Shown here in pieces: positions 30,793 to 35,559 of a DNA stretch of 35,559 bases. Location: contig JAOPVP010000002.1 in the NCBI GenBank assembly GCA_025966135.1, forward strand, positions 1 through 35,559, written 5' to 3'. Position 1 is the first letter of the stretch; each line of letters begins with the position of its first letter. The notes under the pieces were generated by a model that was not told the DNA's origin, did not search any database, and saw nothing but the letters and a program-made list of their open reading frames with translations. A program made the translations under genes and the position numbers. Origin of the DNA: Frankiales bacterium. Lineage in GTDB: Bacteria > Actinomycetota > Actinomycetes > Mycobacteriales > SCTD01.

Positions 30793-32258
30793 ACGTTCCC
30801 GCCTGGCTGCACACCGGCGTCCCGCGGCGCCAGCTGCTCGGGGGCTTGCTCGGCACCACTCTGCTCTCGTTCGGCGGTGTCGGCGCGGGCGTCGTCCCCA
30901 AGGGCAGGGACGCCATCGCCGAAGCACTTCACCTGACCTGGATGCACGACAAGGGGCCGGTCCAGGTCATCTGCACCGTCGTGGTCTTCATCGCGATGGT
31001 GCTGCTGGTGTGGTGCTGGTGGCAGCTGCGGCACCTGCTCGGCCAGCTCTCCCCCCGGGCCGTACTGATGGTCGCCGGACTGTGGTCACTGCCCCTACTT
31101 GTCACACCGCCGCTGTTCAGCGGTGACGTCTACGCCTACGCGGGTCAGGGCAACCTCGTCGCCCACCACATCGACCCCTACACCTATGGCCCGACGGCGC
31201 TCACCGGCAAGTGGGTGCTCCGGGTGGACGGGATCTGGCGGTCCACTCCCGCGCCCTACGGCCCAGTCTGGCTGTGGCTGTCCGGTCGCGTGGTCCTGCT
31301 CGTCGGTGACCACGTCGTCGGCGCCGTGATCCTGCTCAGGCTGCTGGCAGTCGCGGGGCTGCTCCTCGTCGCCTGGGCGCTCCCCCGTCTGGCGCGCGCG
31401 CACGGCGTCGAGCCGCAGCGCGCCCTGTGGCTCGGCCTGGCCAACCCGTTCGTCCTGCTGCACGGCGTCGCGGGTGCCCACAACGACGCCCTCATGGTCG
31501 GCCTGCTGGTGGCCGGACTCGCCGTCGTCGGCCGCACACCGACGACACGTCGCCTGGCGCTGGCCACCGTCGTCATCACCATCGCCGCGCTGGTCAAGCT
31601 CCCCGCCGTAGCGGCACTCGGCTTCCTGCCGATGCTGCTGACCGGATGGGGGGCGCGGTTCCGGGGGGCCTGCACCATCCTGGCGACGTCCACCGCCACC
31701 GCGGTCCTGCTCACCATGGCCACCGGTCTGGGATGGGGATGGCTGCACACCCTCGATGCCGGCAGCGCCCGTTTGTCGATCTTCTCGCCGTCGACCGGCA
31801 TCGGCCTGTTCATGGGCAACGTCCTGCACGTCTTCGGTCTCGTCGACACGCCCGCCGTGGTGCTCCGCGTAGTGCTTGCCGCGGGGCTGGCGATCGGCGG
31901 TGTCGTGGCGCTCGGGCTGCTCCTGCGAGCCCATCGCCTCGGACCCATGCGAGCCCTCGGCCTGACGATGGTCGCCGTCGTCGCCCTCGGTCCGATCGTG
32001 CAGCCGTGGTACCTGCTCTGGGGTCTGGTGCTCCTCGCCGCGGTAGGCGGCGAGCGCTCGCTGCTGCCCCTCGGCGCCCTGTCCGTCGCGTTGTGCTTGG
32101 CCCTGCTGCCCAACGGCCGCAGCCTGATCCGCCCACCGCTCTACGGCGCTCCCGTCGTGGCTGCAGTCGGTTTCGCGACGTACCTGGTGCGCCGTTCCAC
32201 GCGCGAGCTGCTCGAGGAGACCGAGGTGCCCGAAGGGACCGTCGAGGTCTCCGCGTGA
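30789..32258 (+). CDS. mptA: alpha-1,6-mannosyltransferase, MptA/MptB family
   Basis: 489 residues with about a dozen membrane helices. These GT-C enzymes use polyprenyl-phosphate-mannose outside the membrane to extend the lipomannan backbone. The family's catalytic first loop is visible as FSGDVYAYAGQGNLVAHHIDPYTYG (cited by FSGDVYAYAGQG and IDPYTYG), with RSTPAPYGPVWLWLS, LANPFVLLHGVAGAHNDALM and IVQPWYLLWGL. It lies between crtI and crtB with GTGA overlaps at both ends. That could suggest carotenoid glycosylation, but the mycobacterial order idsA2-mptA-Rv2175c argues that it is the ordinary lipomannan enzyme. MptA versus MptB is set by position, not sequence proof. Confidence 0.82.
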   Translation: MNVPAWLHTGVPRRQLLGGLLGTTLLSFGGVGAGVVPKGRDAIAEALHLTWMHDKGPVQVICTVVVFIAMVLLVWCWWQLRHLLGQLSPRAVLMVAGLWSLPLLVTPPLFSGDVYAYAGQGNLVAHHIDPYTYGPTALTGKWVLRVDGIWRSTPAPYGPVWLWLSGRVVLLVGDHVVGAVILLRLLAVAGLLLVAWALPRLARAHGVEPQRALWLGLANPFVLLHGVAGAHNDALMVGLLVAGLAVVGRTPTTRRLALATVVITIAALVKLPAVAALGFLPMLLTGWGARFRGACTILATSTATAVLLTMATGLGWGWLHTLDAGSARLSIFSPSTGIGLFMGNVLHVFGLVDTPAVVLRVVLAAGLAIGGVVALGLLLRAHRLGPMRALGLTMVAVVALGPIVQPWYLLWGLVLLAAVGGERSLLPLGALSVALCLALLPNGRSLIRPPLYGAPVVAAVGFATYLVRRSTRELLEETEVPEGTVEVSA

Positions 32259-33151
32259 AGTCGCTGGACGCGGCCGGCATCACCGACCCCGGCCTACGCG
32301 CCTCGTATGCGGCCTGCCGTGCTCTCAACTCCTCCCACGGGCGCACGTACTACCTCGCCGCCTCCCTGCTGCCGGCCTGGAAACGCCCCTACGTCCACGC
32401 CCTCTACGGTTTCGCGCGCTACGCCGACGAGATCGTCGACGACCTCAGCTCCGCGCTGACGCCTGACCAGAAGGCGGCACGGCTGCTCCAGCTCAGCGAC
32501 CAGCTGGTGACCGGAGACGCCGGCCACCCGGTGGGCGCTGCGCTCGCCGACACCCTGCGACGCTGGGACATCCCGGTGGCCCACGTCGAGGCCTTCCTGC
32601 GCTCGATGCGCATGGACCTCACGGTGGCGTCGTACAAGACCTGGGACGACCTGATGGACTACGTGCACGGGTCGGCCGCGGTGATCGGGCTCGAGATGCT
32701 GCCGATCCTCGAGCCGGTCGTCCCAGCCCACATCGCCGAGCCGTACGCGCGCGATCTCGGGGTCGCCTTCCAGCTGACCAACTTCCTGCGCGACATCGGC
32801 GAGGACCTCGCCCGCGGCCGGGTCTACCTGCCGCTGGAGGACCTCGACGCCTTCGGCGTGACGTGGGAGCACCTCGAGCACGGGGTGGTGGACGGCCCGG
32901 TCCGGCGGCTCCTGGCCTTCGAGATCGCGCGGACCCGCGAGATCTACCGGACCGCCGAGCAGGGCGTGCGGCTGCTGCATCCCACGTCGCGCCCCTGCAT
33001 CGAGACCGCCCTCGCTCTGTACGCCGGGATCCTCCGCGAGATCGAAGAGCAGGACTACCCGGTACTGCGCCGCCGCGTGGCCGTCGGCCGCGCCCGCCGG
33101 GTCCGCGTCGCCGTACCGGCTCTGGTGGCCGCCAGGCGCGCCCGGCGCTGA
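32255..33151 (+). CDS. crtB: phytoene synthase
   Basis: 298 residues. It condenses two GGPP to phytoene. The two Asp-rich motifs are in YGFARYADEIVDDL (DEIVDD at about 50-55) and LGVAFQLTNFLRDIGEDLARGRVYLP (read here as QLTNFLRDIGED and ARGRVYLP). HGSAAVIGLEMLP is also conserved. GTG 32255 overlaps the mptA stop. The last 97 bp are also read on the other strand as the tail of crtYd, and encode a basic C-terminus (VGRARRVRVAVPALVAARRARR, ending in AARRARR) longer than the catalytic core needs. Confidence 0.94.
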   Translation: MKSLDAAGITDPGLRASYAACRALNSSHGRTYYLAASLLPAWKRPYVHALYGFARYADEIVDDLSSALTPDQKAARLLQLSDQLVTGDAGHPVGAALADTLRRWDIPVAHVEAFLRSMRMDLTVASYKTWDDLMDYVHGSAAVIGLEMLPILEPVVPAHIAEPYARDLGVAFQLTNFLRDIGEDLARGRVYLPLEDLDAFGVTWEHLEHGVVDGPVRRLLAFEIARTREIYRTAEQGVRLLHPTSRPCIETALALYAGILREIEEQDYPVLRRRVAVGRARRVRVAVPALVAARRARR

Positions 33152-33483
33152 GGCAGGCGGCCCCAGAAGACCCACCAGGAGAGGGTCTGGACGACGAGGG
33201 CGAAGCCGAACAGCAGGTCCTCGAAGGGGGCGTACGCGATCCGCCCGTGCCCCAGGAACGGCGGGGTGTGGCCGACGTGCGAGCCGACTCCTGCAACGGC
33301 ATCGGCCGAGTAGAGGACCACCCCCCGGCCGGTGAGGATGCCGTTGGTGAGCAGCTGGAAGGCCAGCACGATCAGGTAGGCCACCCAGAACGCCTTGCGG
33401 GTCAGCAGCCGGGTCCTCAGGATGGCCAGGTCGAGCGCGATGGTCACCAGTGCGCCCACCAGGGCCGCCTCGGTGTAGGTCAC
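33055..33483 (-). CDS. crtYd: lycopene cyclase subunit, CrtYd type
   Basis: 142 residues. Three membrane helices are seen: ALVGALVTIALDLAIL, AFWVAYLIVLAFQLLTNG and LLFGFALVVQTLSWWVFWG, with the conserved APFEDLLFGF motif. With CrtYc it forms the heterodimeric cyclase that closes beta (or epsilon) rings on lycopene. GTG 33483 overlaps the crtYc stop. The core ends near WVFWGRLP; the last ~32 residues are Arg/Ala/Thr-rich and lie fully antisense to the crtB end, so this tail is probably a by-product of the 97-bp overlap. Confidence 0.88.
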   Translation of the reverse strand: MTYTEAALVGALVTIALDLAILRTRLLTRKAFWVAYLIVLAFQLLTNGILTGRGVVLYSADAVAGVGSHVGHTPPFLGHGRIAYAPFEDLLFGFALVVQTLSWWVFWGRLPQRRARLAATRAGTATRTRRARPTATRRRSTG

Positions 33484-33785
33484 ACCTCCCACCCGCGAAC
33501 CCGCCGTACCGCCTCCAGGGCCAGGACCGAGCAGATCGGGATGACGAGGAAGAACAGCAGCTCCTCGAGCGGCAGGTTGCCCAGCATGATCCCGATCGTC
33601 TGCCGCGGGTCGTAGTGCCAGTGACCGGCGCGGACCGCCAGGACGTCCCAGGTCATGAAGACGGCAAGGACCGGTGCCAAGGTCAGGAGGAGGCGGCGCC
33701 ACTGCCGGTACACCCGTACGCCGAGGAACAGCTCGAGGGGCAGGGTGCCGAGCACACACCCTGCGAGCACGAGCAGGTAGGTCAC
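33480..33785 (-). CDS. crtYc: lycopene cyclase subunit, CrtYc type
   Basis: 101 residues with three membrane helices (LLVLAGCVLGTLPLELFLG; LLLTLAPVLAVFMTWDVLAV; the third in LLFFLVIPICSVLALEAV) and the signature GNLPLEELLFF near 70-80, also WHYDPRQTIGIML. It pairs with CrtYd. Such split cyclases occur in actinobacteria; the same domains are fused in archaea and fungi. GTG 33785 has GGAGGCGGAGGG upstream and lies 19 bp after thiE, so it appears to be in the thiamine gene operon. Confidence 0.9.
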   Translation of the reverse strand: MTYLLVLAGCVLGTLPLELFLGVRVYRQWRRLLLTLAPVLAVFMTWDVLAVRAGHWHYDPRQTIGIMLGNLPLEELLFFLVIPICSVLALEAVRRVRGWEV

Positions 33786-33804
33786 CCCTCCGCCTCCCCG
33801 CGAC

Positions 33805-34443
33805 TCACAGGCGGGCCTTGAACGCCTCAGCCGCCGCGCGCGGATCCGCGGCCTCGGTCAGGGCGCGGACGACGACGACGCGGCTCGCGCCGGCGGCCAG
33901 CACCTGGTCGAGGTTGTCGAGGTCGATGCCACCGATGGCGAACCAAGGCCGGTCGGTGCGCAGCGCCGCCGCGTGCCGGGTGAGGGCGAGCCCCGGCGCC
34001 GGCCGGCCTGGCTTGGTGGGTGTCGGCCAGGTCGGGCCGACACAGAAGTAGTCGACCCCGGGCTCCGCCGCCGCTGCCTCGACCTGCGCGATGTCGTGCG
34101 TGGACCGGCCGACGAGCACGTCGCCGCCGAGCAGGGCCCGAGCCGCTGGGACGGGCAGGTCGTCCTGGCCGAGGTGCAGCACGTCGGCGCCGCTCGCATG
34201 GGCCACGTCGGCTCGGTCGTTGACCGACCACAGCGCGCCGTGCCGCTCAGCCGCCTCCCGCACGATCGCCAGCAGTTCGAGCTCCCGTCGCGCCTCGATC
34301 CCCTTCTCCCGCAGCTGCACGACGTCGACGCCGCCGGCGAGGACCTTGTCCAGGAAGGCGGCCAGGTCGGGGCGGTCCGGGGTGCAGAGGTAGAGCCGCG
34401 CCTCGGCCAGCCGTCGACGCCGCTCCAGCCCGGCATCAGCCAC
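33805..34443 (-). CDS. thiE: thiamine-phosphate synthase
   Basis: 212 residues. It joins HMP-PP and the thiazole phosphate to thiamine phosphate. The TIM-barrel family sequence is clear: [29 protein letters not shown] (about 36-46), [26 protein letters not shown] (read as NDRADVA and LHLGQDDLP), [28 protein letters not shown] and [15 protein letters not shown] 34443 overlaps the thiS stop by 8 bp. No TPP riboswitch is visible upstream. Confidence 0.95.
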   Translation of the reverse strand: MADAGLERRRRLAEARLYLCTPDRPDLAAFLDKVLAGGVDVVQLREKGIEARRELELLAIVREAAERHGALWSVNDRADVAHASGADVLHLGQDDLPVPAARALLGGDVLVGRSTHDIAQVEAAAAEPGVDYFCVGPTWPTPTKPGRPAPGLALTRHAAALRTDRPWFAIGGIDLDNLDQVLAAGASRVVVVRALTEAADPRAAAEAFKARL

Positions 34444-34636
34444 CGGCCACCGCCCGCACCAGCTCGAGCACGTCGCCGTCGGCGAGCGTCGTGGCCAGCA
34501 CCTCGGACCGCAGCAGCGCGGTGCCGTTGTGCTCGACCACGACGGAGCCGACGCGCAACCCCAGCTGCTCGATGAGGGCCGGCAACGACGTCCCGTCCTC
34601 GACCTGCTGCGGTGCGCCGTTGACGGTGAGCTGCAT
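34436..34636 (-). CDS. thiS: sulfur carrier protein ThiS
   Basis: 66 residues ending in the required Gly-Gly, which is thiocarboxylated to deliver sulfur to the thiazole ring. The ubiquitin-like pattern is [35 protein letters not shown] and [19 protein letters not shown] 34636 shares one base with the upstream stop (TGATG). The thiazole synthase ThiG, ThiO and ThiF partners are not in this window. Confidence 0.93.
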   Translation of the reverse strand: MQLTVNGAPQQVEDGTSLPALIEQLGLRVGSVVVEHNGTALLRSEVLATTLADGDVLELVRAVAGG

Positions 34637-34962
34637 CAGAAGGCCAGGGCCTGCGCGCGGCGCTTGATCTCGGTGGCGCGGTTCTCGTGCAGGGCCTGGA
34701 GCGGCGTGCCCGGCAGCGAGTCGTCGGCAGTGGTCAGCCAGGTGTAGGCCTGTTCCGGTGTGTAACCCGCGTCGTGGAGCAGGGTCAGCACGCCGGACAG
34801 GTGCTTGACGGGCACGTCGCCGTCGAGCGCCTCGGCCGGGACTGCCATGCCCTGCTCCGTCTTGATCGCGAGCAGCTTGTGGTCGGTGATGAGCTGCTTG
34901 ACGCCAGTGACGCCGACGCCCATCCGGGTGGCAACTTCGGTGTAGGAGAGCATCTCGGACAT
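34636..34962 (-). CDS. Rv2175c-like DNA-binding protein
   Basis: 108 residues with an N-terminal helix-turn-helix of the excisionase/MerR-like type: LSYTEVATRMGVGVTGVKQLITDHKLLAI (about 5-33; key part YTEVATRMGVGVTGV), then a middle VPAEALDGD segment and an alpha-helical C-terminus (LLHDAGYTPEQAYTWL). This order matches the mycobacterial Rv2175c, a DNA-binding substrate of the PknL kinase. Here it heads thiS-thiE-crtYc-crtYd. ATG 34962 follows a TAGGCT -10 box by 7 nt. Targets are unknown; control of its own operon or the crt genes is possible. Confidence 0.82.
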   Translation of the reverse strand: MSEMLSYTEVATRMGVGVTGVKQLITDHKLLAIKTEQGMAVPAEALDGDVPVKHLSGVLTLLHDAGYTPEQAYTWLTTADDSLPGTPLQALHENRATEIKRRAQALAF

Positions 34963-34969
34963 GCCCGCG

Positions 34970-34975
34970 AGCCTA
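34970..34975 (-). promoter_or_regulatory. -10 box of the Rv2175c-thiS-thiE-crtYcd operon
   Basis: Minus-strand TAGGCT precedes ATG 34962 by 7 nt, giving a leaderless start for the five-gene operon. Confidence 0.5.
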
Positions 34976-35022
34976 AGTGGTGCGCCTTCCCGGGTCCCGT
35001 CCGAGCCGCCGGGCAGAAGTGG

Positions 35023-35250
35023 CTAGGAGGCCCGGATGACCAGCCGCAGGTCTGCGTCGAGAGCCTCAGCGATCCGCTGCAACGTTCTCGCCGTAGGGCT
35101 TGTCGCGCCCCGCTCGATCCGGCTGATGTCGGCGTGGTCGATGCCGCACCGCTGAGCCAGCTCCGCCTGCGAGAGGCCGTTCGGCCACGCCCTCGCCGGT
35201 CCTTGAACTGACCTAGGAGAAGCCCCCGCGAGGACTTGGCACTCGTGCAT
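35023..35250 (-). CDS. small XRE-type helix-turn-helix protein, 5' end uncertain
   Basis: About 75 residues if begun at ATG 35250. The HTH is clear: LSQAELAQRCGIDHADISRIERG, cited as LSQAELAQRCGI plus ADISRIERG, then TLQRIAEALDADLRLVIR, as in antitoxin-type XRE proteins. The sequence before the HTH (HECQVLAGASPRSVQGPARAW) has no family character, there is no better start codon, and ATG 35250 lies inside the hsp20 CIRCE element. The gene may be 5'-truncated or translated from an unusual start. No toxin gene is seen beside it. Confidence 0.55.
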   Translation of the reverse strand: MHECQVLAGASPRSVQGPARAWPNGLSQAELAQRCGIDHADISRIERGATSPTARTLQRIAEALDADLRLVIRAS

Positions 35251-35262
35251 GGCGAGTGCTAA
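35236..35262 (+). promoter_or_regulatory. CIRCE element (HrcA operator) with embedded hsp20 promoter
   Basis: TTGGCACTC (35236-35244), a 9-nt spacer and GAGTGCTAA (35254-35262) match the CIRCE consensus TTAGCACTC-N9-GAGTGCTAA with a single change and the correct spacing. TTGGCA is also a good -35, and TAAAAA (35260-35265) an 18-bp-spaced -10, so HrcA binding would block the promoter directly. Confidence 0.88.
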
Positions 35263-35283
35263 AAAGGGGTACACGAACTGCAG

Positions 35284-35299
35284 GCCGGCCCGCGCCGGC
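35284..35299 (+). repeat. hairpin in the hsp20 leader
   Basis: GCCGGC (35284-35289) pairs with GCCGGC (35294-35299) around CCGC, about 25 nt upstream of the hsp20 ribosome site. It may stabilise the mRNA 5' end. It does not cover the ribosome site, so a thermometer role is doubtful. Confidence 0.35.
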
Positions 35300-35339
35300 T
35301 GCTGCGGAGAGGCACCAGTCTTCGTAGGAGGTGGTTTCG

Positions 35340-35559
35340 GTGGCCCTCGTGCGTAGCGATCCGTTCCGTGAGATCGACAGGTTCTTCCAGCAGGCCTTCG
35401 GAGGCGGCGGCGAGCGCGCCTGGGGGATGCCCATGGACGCGTACCGCAGGGAGGACATGTTCCTGCTGCAGTTCGACGTGCCCGGCATCTCCGCCGACGG
35501 CGTCGAGCTGCACGTGGACAACAACGTCCTGACCGTCAAGGCGACCAGGCACGCGCCCA
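35340..35559 (+). CDS. Hsp20 family small heat-shock protein (partial, 3' end beyond window)
   Basis: The first 73 residues are present. The N-terminus DPFREIDRFFQQAFGG and the start of the alpha-crystallin domain (MDAYRREDMFLLQFDVPGI, then VELHVDNNVLTVKA) are typical of actinobacterial Hsp18/Hsp20 chaperones that hold unfolded proteins. GTG 35340 is preceded by a strong GTAGGAGGTGG ribosome site. The CIRCE element upstream indicates HrcA control and heat induction. The catalytic-type IXI tail lies outside the window. Confidence 0.93.
   Translation, partial: MALVRSDPFREIDRFFQQAFGGGGERAWGMPMDAYRREDMFLLQFDVPGISADGVELHVDNNVLTVKATRHAP

Noticed and set aside
29017..30927. 636-codon open frame on the minus strand opposite crtI
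   Set aside because: Again an antisense shadow; crtI motifs are intact on the plus strand and the antisense protein shows no domain.
34443..34962. TPP riboswitch before thiS/thiE
   Set aside because: The conserved CUGAGA-type cores are absent and the genes overlap, leaving no leader.

Overview
The window comes from a high-GC actinobacterial chromosome. GC-rich codons, many GTG starts, long strings of ATGA/GTGA start-stop overlaps, a SirA-type sulfite reductase, an MptA-like mannosyltransferase and an Rv2175c-like DNA-binding protein all point there. I cannot name the genus; a Nocardioidaceae- or Intrasporangiaceae-like organism is a guess. Many genes begin 6-8 nt after a TANNNT -10 box with no Shine-Dalgarno sequence, so leaderless transcription looks common. 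I see no rRNA, tRNA, IS element, prophage or CRISPR array.

Layout. (1) 1-5770: SnoaL-like protein, TldD/TldE protease pair, a small membrane protein, a cold-shock protein with a hairpin leader and strong terminator, DUF2237, DUF167 and a crotonase. (2) 5773-15686: assimilatory sulfate reduction. The minus-strand operon cysD-cysN-ssuA-ssuB-ssuC-cysG-cbiX starts behind a short cysteine-containing leader peptide. It diverges from sir-cysX, and cysH converges on cysX across a two-way terminator. Together they supply sulfate activation, APS reduction, sulfite reduction, siroheme for the reductase and an import system. (3) 15748-22554: carotenoid-tailoring cluster crtA - GNAT - crtO - unknown - unknown - cruF - glycosyltransferase - crtD-like. 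(4) 22556-27037, minus strand: small proteins, an ABM-domain protein, SRPBCC and CDP-alcohol phosphotransferase genes, and metF between two SIMPL-domain genes, one of them frameshifted. (5) 27062-34962: carotenoid backbone genes (crtE, crtI, crtB, crtYc/crtYd) interleaved with methionine aminopeptidase, mptA, thiS, thiE and the Rv2175c-like gene. (6) 35023-35559: a small XRE-type HTH gene and the start of hsp20 behind a CIRCE element.

How the genes work together. GGPP (CrtE) goes to phytoene (CrtB), lycopene (CrtI) and a beta-ring carotenoid (CrtYc+CrtYd). CrtO would add a 4-keto group to the ring. CruF, CrtD-like, CrtA and the glycosyltransferase would hydrate, desaturate, oxidise and glycosylate the linear end. 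The predicted product is a keto, monocyclic, glycosylated carotenoid of the myxobactone / keto-myxocoxanthin glycoside type. Family assignments are from recalled motifs; nothing was searched.
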